A stretch of 56,549 bases of DNA. Origin: Roseomonas sp. (GTDB lineage Bacteria > Pseudomonadota > Alphaproteobacteria > Acetobacterales > Acetobacteraceae). A program made the position numbers and the translations under genes. Location of the stretch: the NCBI GenBank assembly GCA_020249865.1, contig JADCEV010000107.1:1-56549 (forward strand). The letters run 5' to 3'. Under the pieces are notes generated by a model. That model saw nothing but the letters and a program-made list of their open reading frames with translations. It had not been told where the DNA came from and made no database searches. This document shows positions 34,726-42,881 of this stretch, piece after piece. How positions within the stretch are numbered: position 1 is the first letter of the stretch; every line of letters starts with the position of its first letter.

Positions 34726-37026
34726 TTAGGTGGAGGTGGCGTTCTGCAGGGCACGCCAAATTTTCTCAGGGGTCGCTGGCATATCGGGTGTGGCCGCGCC
34801 GCGTTGCGCTAGCGCATCGGCAATGGCGTTCATCACGGTCTGTGGCGCAGCAATGGCGCCGGCCTGGCCAGAGCCCTTCACGCCCAGCGGATTGGCGCTG
34901 GTGGCCGTGCCTTCCAGCACCACTTCAATCGCCGGGACATCATCCGCGCGTGGTAGGGCGTAATCCATGAGGGAACCGGTCAGCAATTGGCCTGACTCGC
35001 GGTCATAAATGATGTCTTCCAGCATGGCCTGACCAATACCCTGCACCAGCCCACCCTGCACCTGCCCCTGCGTCAGGCGCGGATTTATCAGGCGCCCGTA
35101 ATCATCCACCGCGACATAGCGCGTGAGGCGCGCATGGCCGGTCTCAGGATCAATCTCAACCTCCGCGGCCTGGCAGCCATTGGGAAAGGTCACGAGGTCA
35201 GAGGTATTGTGGCCAGCAGCGGCAAGCCCTGGAGTGATGCCTTCCGGCAGGCTGGCCGAATCCTCAGCAGCACGCGCGATTTCCGCCAGGGTGATGAAGC
35301 GCTTTCCATCCGGTAGGGCAAAGCGCCCATCATCGAAAGAAAGTGCGGTGGGATCGGCTTGCAGCAAATGCGCGGCAATCAGGCGTGCCTTTTCCATTAG
35401 CGCATCAAGCGCCAGCACCAGCGCGCCGCCACCCAAATGTAGGGAACGCGCGCCGCCATGCCCATTGCCATTGGGCAGCAAATCCGTATCGGCCTGCTGC
35501 ACGCGTACTTCCGCCGGCGTCAGACCAAGCCGGTCGGCGACGATTTGCGCATAGCTGGTTTCATGGCCTTGCCCATTATTATGCGTGCCAATCGCCGCTC
35601 GCGCCTGACCGGAAGCGTCAACCGAAACCGATGCCCATTCACCCGGCGCACCGCGCGCGGTTTCCAGAAAACAGGCAAGGCCGCGGCCGAGCAGCATGCC
35701 GCGCCGCGCCGCTTCCTCGCGCCGCGCAGTAAAACCTGCTGCATCAGAAGCCTCGTCCAGCACAGCAAGATTGGCGGCGAAACGCCCACCATCTACTGCC
35801 ATGCCCATGGCTGTGCGATGTGGCGCATTGGGCAACATATTCATGGCGCGCAAAGCCGCAGCATCGCGCCCCAATTGGCGCGCTGCGGCATCCACCAGCC
35901 TTTCGATAATGTAATTCGCCTCTGGCTTGCCGGCGCCACGATACGCATCCACCGGCAGGCTATTGGTGAAGGCGCCGCGTACTTCCAGATGCATCGCGGG
36001 AATCGCGTAAACGCCGCCCATGGCGGTGGAGAAAGCATTGGTCGGACAATGCGGGCCAACGGCGGAAAGATAGGCGCCCATATCGGCGATGCTGCTGATC
36101 TCCAGGCCCAGAAAGCGGCCATCATCAGCCAGCGCTAATCTGGCCCTGGCGCGCAAATCGCGGCCATGTACGGCGGCGGCGAATTCTTCGCTTGGCTCCG
36201 CTTGCCACGCAATGGCGCGGCCCAGCCGCCGCGCGGCCCAAAGCGCCAGCACATATTCCGGAAACAGGAAATTCTTGGCGCCAAAGCCACCGCCGACATC
36301 GGGGCAAACAAGATGAAAATCCGCTTCGGGCAGGCGAAATACCGTCGCGAGCTGCCGGCGAATGCCATGCACACCCATGCCGGTGAAGATCAGCTCAAAC
36401 CGCCCAGCATCAAACCGCGCCAGTGCGGCGCGGGGTTCAATCGGTACGGCATGCACTCGGTTATTGAACAGATCAAGGCTGACAACATGATCCGCCTGCG
36501 CGAAAGCGGCATCAGTGGCAACGCGATCGCCCTTCAGGAAGCGAAACGCCTCATTGTCTGGCGCTTGTGGCCAGATTTGCGGCGCTTCAGCACCAAGCGC
36601 GCTGGCGCCATCAATTGCGGCGGGCAGAGGATCGTAACTGACCTCAATCGCCTCCGCCGCATCGCGCGCAGCGGCGGCGCTGGTGGCGATGATCAGGGCA
36701 ACGGCTTCACCCAAATGCCGTACGCGATCCGTCGCCAAAATAGGGCGCGGTGGCACGACCATGGGGGTCACACTCGCCACCACCGCCGTGCAAGGGAGCG
36801 GCGCCAGATTATCCTCCGCCAGATCAGCGGCGGTGAAAACACCCACCACGCCGGGCATAGTGCGTGCGGCTTCTGCGTTGATGTCACCCAAGACCGCATG
36901 GGCATGGGGTGAACGCAGCACCACAGCATGCAGGGTATCCGCCGGCAGCATATCGGTAACATAGCGCCCGCGCCCGGTCAGAAACCGCGCATCTTCCAAC
37001 CTGGCGATGGATTTGCCGCTGAACAT
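34726..37026 (-). CDS. xanthine dehydrogenase/CO dehydrogenase-type molybdopterin-binding large subunit
   Basis: 766-aa large subunit of the molybdenum hydroxylase family, with the N-terminal a/b hammerhead domain (about 10-120) and two molybdopterin domains. VGGGFGAKN, AYRGAGK (form II CoxL-like AYRGAGR with Lys for the last Arg), GTHNNGQGHE and KGSGQAGAIAAP are present. In the last motif the family's catalytic Glu (GVGEAG) is replaced by Gln721. No FeS (CoxS) or FAD (CoxM) subunit gene lies nearby. Such enzymes hydroxylate N-heterocycles or aldehydes with water. Its ATG shares one base with the stop of the upstream isomerase gene. Confidence 0.92.
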   Translation of the reverse strand: MFSGKSIARLEDARFLTGRGRYVTDMLPADTLHAVVLRSPHAHAVLGDINAEAARTMPGVVGVFTAADLAEDNLAPLPCTAVVASVTPMVVPPRPILATDRVRHLGEAVALIIATSAAAARDAAEAIEVSYDPLPAAIDGASALGAEAPQIWPQAPDNEAFRFLKGDRVATDAAFAQADHVVSLDLFNNRVHAVPIEPRAALARFDAGRFELIFTGMGVHGIRRQLATVFRLPEADFHLVCPDVGGGFGAKNFLFPEYVLALWAARRLGRAIAWQAEPSEEFAAAVHGRDLRARARLALADDGRFLGLEISSIADMGAYLSAVGPHCPTNAFSTAMGGVYAIPAMHLEVRGAFTNSLPVDAYRGAGKPEANYIIERLVDAAARQLGRDAAALRAMNMLPNAPHRTAMGMAVDGGRFAANLAVLDEASDAAGFTARREEAARRGMLLGRGLACFLETARGAPGEWASVSVDASGQARAAIGTHNNGQGHETSYAQIVADRLGLTPAEVRVQQADTDLLPNGNGHGGARSLHLGGGALVLALDALMEKARLIAAHLLQADPTALSFDDGRFALPDGKRFITLAEIARAAEDSASLPEGITPGLAAAGHNTSDLVTFPNGCQAAEVEIDPETGHARLTRYVAVDDYGRLINPRLTQGQVQGGLVQGIGQAMLEDIIYDRESGQLLTGSLMDYALPRADDVPAIEVVLEGTATSANPLGVKGSGQAGAIAAPQTVMNAIADALAQRGAATPDMPATPEKIWRALQNATST

Positions 37027-37634
37027 CAAGCGCCTTTGCTCAAACGCTTGGCGACGAATTCAAGCCTGTCCTGGCCCCAGAACATATCCTCCCCAATCAC
37101 ATAGCAAGGCGCACCGAAAACGCCACGTTCCAGCGCGGCGGCGGTATCGGCCTTGCGTTGTTCCAGCCAGCGCGGGTCTTCCGCCAGACGCAGCAGCGCA
37201 TCCGCATCCAGGCCGCAATCGCGGATCAGCGCGGCGAGGGTTTCCTTGTCACCCGTATCCTGTTCTTCCTGCCACAACGCCTTCAGGATGCGATGCGCCA
37301 AGCGAATGGCCGGTGCGTGGCCTTGGGTTTCGCGCAGCGCAATCACACTGGCCGCGCCCGGCAATTCATTGGCCGGGGAATGCTTGGGATGAATATTGAT
37401 GGGAATACCCAGCGCATCACGCCAGCGCCGCAATTCCTGCAAGCGATAGGCTTGGCGCTGCGGCGAACGCTTCGGCAGCGGCAGGCCTCCGGAACCTGCG
37501 AAGACTGTGCCGAAATCCACCGGCCAGATGCGCAGTTCCGCCCCATGCTGTGCCGCCAGGGCTTCAATGCGCTCCGCACCCAAATGGGTCCAGGGCGAAT
37601 TGAGCGAAACGTAATAGTCAATCAGCAAGGCCAT
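37026..37634 (-). CDS. 2-hydroxychromene-2-carboxylate isomerase-like protein (DsbA/kappa-GST fold)
   Basis: 202-aa thioredoxin-fold protein with an inserted helical domain. YYVSLNSPWTHLG at the N-terminus has Ser where DsbA has its first Cys, as in HCCA isomerases (NahD) and kappa GSTs. GVFGAPCYVIGEDMFWGQDRLEFV at the C-terminus (the GVFGxP and FWGQDR elements) is the HCCA isomerase signature. NahD catalyses a glutathione-dependent cis/trans ring-opened isomerisation in aromatic degradation. It sits 9 nt after the CoA-transferase B gene and abuts the molybdo-hydroxylase gene. Confidence 0.9.
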   Translation of the reverse strand: MALLIDYYVSLNSPWTHLGAERIEALAAQHGAELRIWPVDFGTVFAGSGGLPLPKRSPQRQAYRLQELRRWRDALGIPINIHPKHSPANELPGAASVIALRETQGHAPAIRLAHRILKALWQEEQDTGDKETLAALIRDCGLDADALLRLAEDPRWLEQRKADTAAALERGVFGAPCYVIGEDMFWGQDRLEFVAKRLSKGA

Positions 37635-37643
37635 GGTATTTCC

Positions 37644-38273
37644 TCAAGCGATGATGGGGCAGGCAGTGGCAGCGCGCACTTCTTCCAGCGTCACGCCGGG
37701 GGCAAGATCACGCAAGGCGAAGCCCTCACCCATGGGCGCGAAAAGCCCAAGATCCGTCACCACCAACGTCACCACGCCGGCGGCAGTAATCGGCAAGCTG
37801 CAACGCGGCAGAAGGCGCGAAGTGCCATCACGCGTGCGATGTTCCAGCATGATAAAGACGCGCTGTGCGGAGGCCGCCAAATCCATCGCCCCGCCAATGC
37901 CACCGCCCTTGGCGCCTTTCAGCTTCCAATTGGCGAAATCGCCATTAGCCGAGACTTCATAGGCGCCCATCACGGTCACATCCATCCGCCCGCCGCGGAT
38001 CAGCGCGAAGCTATCGGCGTGATGCACAATGGAAGCGCCGGGGTTCAGCACAACATTCTGCCCGCCCGCATTGACCAGATTGAGATCTTCCGTACCCGGT
38101 GCGCAAACCGCGCCATAGCCGATCACGCCGTTTTCAGCATGGAAGATGATATCGCGATCGCCCATCGGTACATCGGCGATCATGGTCGGCATGCCGACAC
38201 CAAGATTGACCACCCAGCCATCCTGAAATTCGCGCACCAGCCTTTCGGCCATTTGCATGCGTGTCCAGCTCAT
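37644..38273 (-). CDS. 3-oxoacid CoA-transferase family, subunit B
   Basis: 209-aa beta subunit of a class I CoA-transferase (PcaJ/CatJ/ScoB/AtoA group). VNLGVGMPTMIADV at the N-terminus and HAENGVIGYG carry the family motifs; the Glu in ENG is the acyl-CoA-forming nucleophile. It transfers CoA from a donor such as succinyl- or acetyl-CoA to a carboxylic acid. The ATG overlaps the subunit A stop by 4 nt. Subfamily (3-oxoadipate, acetoacetate, glutaconate-like) is not resolved; the context suggests an organic acid released by ring cleavage. Confidence 0.9.
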   Translation of the reverse strand: MSWTRMQMAERLVREFQDGWVVNLGVGMPTMIADVPMGDRDIIFHAENGVIGYGAVCAPGTEDLNLVNAGGQNVVLNPGASIVHHADSFALIRGGRMDVTVMGAYEVSANGDFANWKLKGAKGGGIGGAMDLAASAQRVFIMLEHRTRDGTSRLLPRCSLPITAAGVVTLVVTDLGLFAPMGEGFALRDLAPGVTLEEVRAATACPIIA

Positions 38274-39004
38274 CTCGCGGCCTCCCGTTTGCGGGTCCAA
38301 AGCCCCATGGGGGGTGGAGGCACGCGGATCAGCCGATGCACCACAAGGCCAGGCGTATGCACATCATCTGCATCAATCGCGCCGGTCGGCAGAATGTCTT
38401 CTTCCACTTCCACAATTGTGGTTTTTGCGGCCATCGCCATCAAGGGATTGAAGTTGCGCTGGCTGCGATGGAAACGCAAATTGCCTGCGGTATCTGCCCG
38501 CGCGGCACGGATGAAGGCGAAATCCACCGGCAGCGCATATTCCAGCAAATAGCGCCGGCCATTGATCTCTCGCGTTTCGCGCCCTTCCGCCAATTCAGTG
38601 CCCACCGCTGTTGGTGTGTAGAAAGCGGGAATGCCCGCACCGGCAGCGCGCAGCCGCTCGGCCAGCGTGCCTTGCGGGACGATTTCTGCCGCCACCTCTC
38701 CGGATTCATAGTATTTCGTGAAGGGCAGCACATCGGAAGCGCGCGTCGCAGCGGTGAAGGAGCAGATCACCTTCGCGACCTGGCCGTTTTCCACCAGCAT
38801 GCCGATATCGGGCATGCGCGGCTTATGCGCGCCACCGGTGGTATTGGCGATACAGGTCAGGCGCTTGGCGCCGCGCCGCGCCAGGGCTGCAATCAGGTTG
38901 TAAGGCGTGCCAGGGCCGGCGAAACCGCCAATGGCAATCACCGCGCCATCCGGAATATCCGCCACCGCCGCATCGAAATCCGGAAAGGTCTTGTTGCGCG
39001 CCAT
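38270..39004 (-). CDS. 3-oxoacid CoA-transferase family, subunit A
   Basis: 244-aa alpha subunit of a class I CoA-transferase. The CoA-binding glycine loop IGGFAGPGTPYNLI is near residue 25, followed by the QGTLAERLRAAGAGIPAFYTP signature. It partners the overlapping subunit B gene. The C-terminal 30 residues are Pro- and Arg-rich and extend a little beyond the usual fold. The EamA-type exporter gene ends 62 nt upstream, so the cluster could start there or have an additional promoter in this gap. Confidence 0.91.
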   Translation of the reverse strand: MARNKTFPDFDAAVADIPDGAVIAIGGFAGPGTPYNLIAALARRGAKRLTCIANTTGGAHKPRMPDIGMLVENGQVAKVICSFTAATRASDVLPFTKYYESGEVAAEIVPQGTLAERLRAAGAGIPAFYTPTAVGTELAEGRETREINGRRYLLEYALPVDFAFIRAARADTAGNLRFHRSQRNFNPLMAMAAKTTIVEVEEDILPTGAIDADDVHTPGLVVHRLIRVPPPPMGLWTRKREAAR

Positions 39005-39066
39005 GCGGTGCCCCCTGCGATACCCTGCTTATGCTTCGCCGAAGTGGCGCCATTGGCAAGGGGGGT

Positions 39067-39957
39067 TCACGCCTTGCGCGCCCTGGTTTCAGTCACGGCA
39101 ATATAGAGCCCCGCGCCGATGATGATGCTGGCCCCAAGCCAGGTCCATTGATCAGGCCAAAGCCCGGTAATGGCATAGCCCACTGCGATGGCGCCGATCA
39201 TTTGCCAGTATTGGAAGGGGGCGATGACATTGGCCGCGCCATAGGTCATGGCCTTGGCCACGCACCAATGGCCCGCTGCGCCCAGAACGCCCAGCGTCAG
39301 ATGCCAAAAGATATCCGCCCAGTTATTGAAGGGCACCCAGAAGAAGGGGATGATGCAGCACATCACTAGCGCGCCAAACAGCCCGCTATACATCACGGAT
39401 GTTTCGGGCCGATCCAGCCCGGCCACTTGCCGCGTCAGGATCTGGTAGATGGCATAGCAAAAGGCACTCGCCACAATGCCAAGGGCGGCTGGCTGGAACA
39501 CCTCGGACCCCGGCCTGATCACTACCAGCACGCCGAGGAAGCCCACCGTCACCGCGGCGAGGCGCTTCCAGCCGATCTGCTCACCCAGCATGGGCAGCGC
39601 CAGTAGCGTCACGAAAAACGGTGACATGAAGGAAATGGACGAAGCCTTGGCCAGCGGCACATCCTTCACCGAGAAAAAGAAAAACGTGGTGGAAGCCAAC
39701 AACAGCAAGGACCGCGAAATCTGCACCCAGGGCTTGCGGCTTTGCAGCACGACCAACCCATAGCGCGGCACAATCAGCGCCAGCACAATCAGCAAATGCC
39801 CTGTCGTGCGTGCCCAGATGATCTGTTCCGAGGGGTAGGTGCGGCTTAGTACCTGCACGATGCCATTCATGATCGGGAATAGCGTGCAGGCCGAACACAT
39901 GAAGAAAATGCCAAGCAGCAAGCTGGTCTGACGCGGCGGCACCGCGGTGGTGGTCAT
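39067..39957 (-). CDS. DMT superfamily (EamA) transporter
   Basis: 296-aa membrane protein with two EamA repeats and about ten transmembrane segments. MCSACTLFPIMNGIVQVLSR opens the first repeat, and the loops carry RARTTGHLL-like and PEVFQP-type segments typical of drug/metabolite transporters. Start MTTTAVPPRQ has GGAGGG about 11 nt upstream; the open frame extends another 50 codons but is not family-like. It is the first gene of the minus-strand cluster, so it may move a pathway intermediate, but 62 nt separate it from the CoA-transferase genes. Confidence 0.86.
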   Translation of the reverse strand: MTTTAVPPRQTSLLLGIFFMCSACTLFPIMNGIVQVLSRTYPSEQIIWARTTGHLLIVLALIVPRYGLVVLQSRKPWVQISRSLLLLASTTFFFFSVKDVPLAKASSISFMSPFFVTLLALPMLGEQIGWKRLAAVTVGFLGVLVVIRPGSEVFQPAALGIVASAFCYAIYQILTRQVAGLDRPETSVMYSGLFGALVMCCIIPFFWVPFNNWADIFWHLTLGVLGAAGHWCVAKAMTYGAANVIAPFQYWQMIGAIAVGYAITGLWPDQWTWLGASIIIGAGLYIAVTETRARKA

Positions 39958-40253
39958 GAGGCTTGCGCCCTCCCGGAGGCTCCTGGCCAGGGGCAGGATA
40001 GGGCATAAGGCGGCGCGGGGGAAACCTTGGCCCGGGCGCAATGCCGCAGCGCAGCATGGCGAGTCGCGGCTCCGGACCCTTCCACAATATCGGTCAGGTG
40101 AACGCATCTGCGGCGGCTAATGCACAGAAAACAGGCGATGATCGGGTGATTCAGCGCTCCCTGCCGCCTAAAGGATTGGCATATGCCTTGCTGCCCCCAT
40201 CTGCCTGAGGCATGGAGACACGCCAAGCCGCCCCCCAGCGAGGAGATTCCCCC
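39958..40253. promoter_or_regulatory. divergent intergenic region with control elements
   Basis: This 296-bp gap separates the leftward 11-gene cluster from the rightward ABC/deaminase operon and is the obvious control region for both. Apart from the sigma-54 promoter at 40176-40192, I see no riboswitch: the TPP and purine consensus blocks are absent. No convincing sigma-70 promoter for the leftward genes could be picked out. Confidence 0.6.
40176..40192 (+). promoter_or_regulatory. sigma-54 (RpoN) -24/-12 promoter
   Basis: The 17-bp stretch matches YTGGCACGRNNNTTGCW at all positions except CGR: TTGGCA, then 6 bases, then TTGCT. The GG (40178-40179) and GC (40190-40191) have the diagnostic spacing. 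It lies about 60 bp before the ABC binding-protein ATG, and a GGCATATGCC palindrome overlaps it. It suggests activation by an NtrC-type enhancer-binding protein, which would fit nitrogen scavenging. No clear NtrC site was seen upstream. Confidence 0.6.
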
Positions 40254-41273
40254 ATGAGAACCAGATATCGGATCGAACGCCGCGCATTGCTCACGGGTAG
40301 CACCGCCCTTGTGCTTTCGGCGGTCGCGGGCGCGCGGGTGCCGTTGGCGCAGACACTGGAAAAACTCTCCTTCCAGACCAATTGGCGCGCCCAGGCAGAA
40401 CATGGCGGCTATTATCTGGCGCTGGCCAATGGGCTTTATCGCCGTGCCGGCATTGATTGCGAAATCCGCATGGGCGGCCCGCAGCAGAACCCGGCGCAAC
40501 TGCTGCTCGCAGGGCGGGTGGACATGATCATGTCGTCGGGCTTTCAGGCGCTGAATTATGTGCGCGAAAACGTGCCCTTCATGGCGATTGGCGCCATCAT
40601 GCAGAAGGACCCGCAGGGCTTCATGTTCCATGCTGAAGCCGGCTTTACGAGCTTTGAGCAAATGCGCGGTCGGCCCATTTTGGTGGGTGCCGGTGGGCGC
40701 GTGACCTATTGGCCCTTCCTGCGTCGGCGCTTCGGCTTCACGGATAACCAAATCCGCCCCTATACCTTCAATGTCCAGCCCTTCCTTGCGGATAAGCAGG
40801 CTATTCAGCAATGCTTTGTCTCATCCGAGCCCTTTGCGGCGCGGCTGGCTGGCGCTGACCCGCGCGTGCTGCTTTTCGCCGATGCTGGCTTCCCGAATTA
40901 TCAGACGACGATTGATATTTCGCGCAGGCTTGTTGATGAAAAGCCTGATCTGATCCAGCGCTTTGTGGACGCCACCATGCAGGGTTGGACACAGTATTTG
41001 CGCGGCCAGGATGTGGCGGCGGCCAATGCGCTGATTATGCGTGACAATCAGGAAATGACGCAGGAGAAGATTGATTACGCGGTGCGCGCCCTGAATGAAC
41101 GCGGCATCGTTTTCTCCGGCGATGCGGAACGGCTTGGCATCGGCGCCATGTCGGATGAGCGCTGGGAAGCTTTCTATACCGCCATGCGTGATGCGGAAGT
41201 GATGCCGCCCGGCCTTGATGTGAAGCGGGCCTATTCGCTGCGCTTCGTCAATCGGCGGGCTGGCCTGGCTTGA
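40254..41273 (+). CDS. ABC transporter substrate-binding protein, NMT1/THI5-like
   Basis: 339-aa binding protein. N-terminal export signal of about 32 residues with a twin arginine (RIERRALLTG), ending VPLAQ; this may be Tat-like but lacks the full consensus. The mature part starts with KLSFQTNWRAQAEHGGYYLAL, the NMT1/THI5-type opening that contacts pyrimidines in ThiY-like proteins. Start has GAGGAG at good spacing; an upstream ATG 42 nt earlier is less likely. The next three genes overlap in series, and the deaminase-like enzyme suggests a pyrimidine-like ligand. A sigma-54 promoter precedes it. Confidence 0.88.
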   Translation: MRTRYRIERRALLTGSTALVLSAVAGARVPLAQTLEKLSFQTNWRAQAEHGGYYLALANGLYRRAGIDCEIRMGGPQQNPAQLLLAGRVDMIMSSGFQALNYVRENVPFMAIGAIMQKDPQGFMFHAEAGFTSFEQMRGRPILVGAGGRVTYWPFLRRRFGFTDNQIRPYTFNVQPFLADKQAIQQCFVSSEPFAARLAGADPRVLLFADAGFPNYQTTIDISRRLVDEKPDLIQRFVDATMQGWTQYLRGQDVAAANALIMRDNQEMTQEKIDYAVRALNERGIVFSGDAERLGIGAMSDERWEAFYTAMRDAEVMPPGLDVKRAYSLRFVNRRAGLA

Positions 41274-42055
41274 ACCCTCAGCGCCCGCTGCTCTCGCTCA
41301 CCGGGGTTTCCAAGCGTTATGCTACGGGAACCCTGGCGTTGGATGGCATTGATCTGACAATCATGCCGGGGGATTTCATCGCCCTGCTGGGGCCTTCGGG
41401 CTGCGGCAAGTCTACCTTGCTGCGCCTGATTTCGGGCCTGACCGCGCCAAGCGGTGGCAGTATGGAATGGCCGATCGCCATGCATGACGCGGGCGGAGAG
41501 GCGGAACGCGATATCGGTTTTGTGTTTCAGGAACCAACCCTGATGCCCTGGGCCAGCGTCATCCGCAACGTGGCGCTGCCTTTGGAATTGGCCGGCATGA
41601 AGCGGCGCGAAGCCGAAGAACGCGCCGCTGAATGGATTGCCCGTGTTGACTTGAAGGGTTTTGAAAAAGCCTATCCTCGCGCCTTGTCAGGCGGCATGCG
41701 CATGCGTGTTTCCATCGCGCGTGCCTTGGTGACGCGCCCGCGTATTCTGCTGATGGATGAACCCTTCGCGGCGCTCGATGAAATCACGCGCTTTCGGCTG
41801 AACAATGATTTGGTGCAGCTTTGGGCGCAGGAACGTTTTACGGTGATTTTCGTGACCCATTCGGTGTTTGAAAGCGTCTATCTGGCGGACCGCATAGTGG
41901 TGATGGCCCCGCGCCCGGGCCGCATTGCCGAGGAAGTGCGCATCACTGCCCCGACCGAAAGGGGCGAGGAATTCCGCACCTCGCCCGAATATGCCGCGCA
42001 ATGCCGCACGGTATCACTGGCACTTTCTGCCGCTATGGGGGGCGCGCATGAGTGA
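41270..42055 (+). CDS. ABC transporter ATP-binding protein (nitrate/sulfonate/pyrimidine type)
   Basis: 261-aa ATPase of the SsuB/ThiZ group. Walker A LGPSGCGKST, signature LSGGMRMRVSIARAL (GGM instead of GGQ), Walker B ILLMDEPFAALDE and switch His in THSVFE are intact. It starts with TTG, whose T-G overlaps the preceding TGA stop, implying coupled translation; no in-frame ATG occurs before the first strand. It ends 8 nt inside the permease gene. Confidence 0.92.
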   Translation: MNPQRPLLSLTGVSKRYATGTLALDGIDLTIMPGDFIALLGPSGCGKSTLLRLISGLTAPSGGSMEWPIAMHDAGGEAERDIGFVFQEPTLMPWASVIRNVALPLELAGMKRREAEERAAEWIARVDLKGFEKAYPRALSGGMRMRVSIARALVTRPRILLMDEPFAALDEITRFRLNNDLVQLWAQERFTVIFVTHSVFESVYLADRIVVMAPRPGRIAEEVRITAPTERGEEFRTSPEYAAQCRTVSLALSAAMGGAHE

Positions 42056-42881
42056 AAATGCGGAAGCGGCACCTGCCGCTGGTGGCTTTATGGAAAGCAC
42101 TTTGCTTCGCATTCTGGCACCGACTTTATTGGCGCTGCTGTTCCTGGGGGGCTGGGAAATGATGGTGCGGGTGCGTGAAATCCCGCCCTATATCTTGCCA
42201 GGGCCGATTGCCATTTGGCAGACGCTGCTGCGCGATTGGGGATCGCTTTCGGTGTCCCTCCTGATCACGCTGAAGATCACCTTCCTTGCACTTTCGGTTG
42301 CGGCGATTTTGGGGCTGGTGCTGGCCATTCTTTTTGCGCAATCGCGCATCATTGAATTGTCGCTGTTTCCTTTTGCGGTCATCCTGCAGGTTACCCCCAT
42401 TGTGGCGATTGCGCCGCTGATCATCATTTGGGTGGATGATATCGCGATATCACTGCTGATCTGCGCCTGGATCGTCGCCTTCTTTCCGATCCTGTCGAAT
42501 ACGACCGTCGGCTTGAATTCGGCGGATCATAATCTGAAGGATCTGTTCAAGCTGTATCGTGCGTCGCGGTGGCAGGTATTGACGCGCCTGCTGCTGCCTT
42601 CCGCGCTGCCTTACTTCCTGGCGGGCTTGCGGATTTCCGGCGGGCTTGCGCTGATTGGCGCCATTGTCGCGGAGTTTGTTGCCGGTACAGGCGGCAGCGC
42701 TTCGGGGCTCGCTTACCGCATTCTGGAAGCGGGTTATCAGTTGCAAATCCCGCGCATGTTCGCCGCCCTTGTTTTGGTTTCCACCACGGGGATTGCAATT
42801 TTTCTGGCGCTGAGCCTACTCACGCATTTGCTGCTGCGCCATTGGCATGAAAGCGCAATGGGCAGGGGGGATCGGCGATGA
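42048..42881 (+). CDS. ABC transporter permease (SsuC/ThiX type)
   Basis: 277-aa permease with about six transmembrane segments. The cytoplasmic coupling loop is LKDLFKLYRASRWQVLTRLLLPSALPYFLAGLRI (the EAA-like region around residue 180). Start MSENAEAAP is preceded by a G-rich stretch, 8 nt inside the ATPase gene; the open frame upstream is out-of-frame ATPase sequence. It overlaps the deaminase-like gene by 4 nt. With the binding protein and ATPase it makes a complete importer. Confidence 0.91.
   Translation: MSENAEAAPAAGGFMESTLLRILAPTLLALLFLGGWEMMVRVREIPPYILPGPIAIWQTLLRDWGSLSVSLLITLKITFLALSVAAILGLVLAILFAQSRIIELSLFPFAVILQVTPIVAIAPLIIIWVDDIAISLLICAWIVAFFPILSNTTVGLNSADHNLKDLFKLYRASRWQVLTRLLLPSALPYFLAGLRISGGLALIGAIVAEFVAGTGGSASGLAYRILEAGYQLQIPRMFAALVLVSTTGIAIFLALSLLTHLLLRHWHESAMGRGDRR

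Noticed and set aside
39958-40253. Possible TPP or purine riboswitch before the NMT1/THI5-like binding protein gene
   Set aside because: The CTGAGA and ACCTGA blocks of TPP riboswitches are missing, as are purine-riboswitch signatures.
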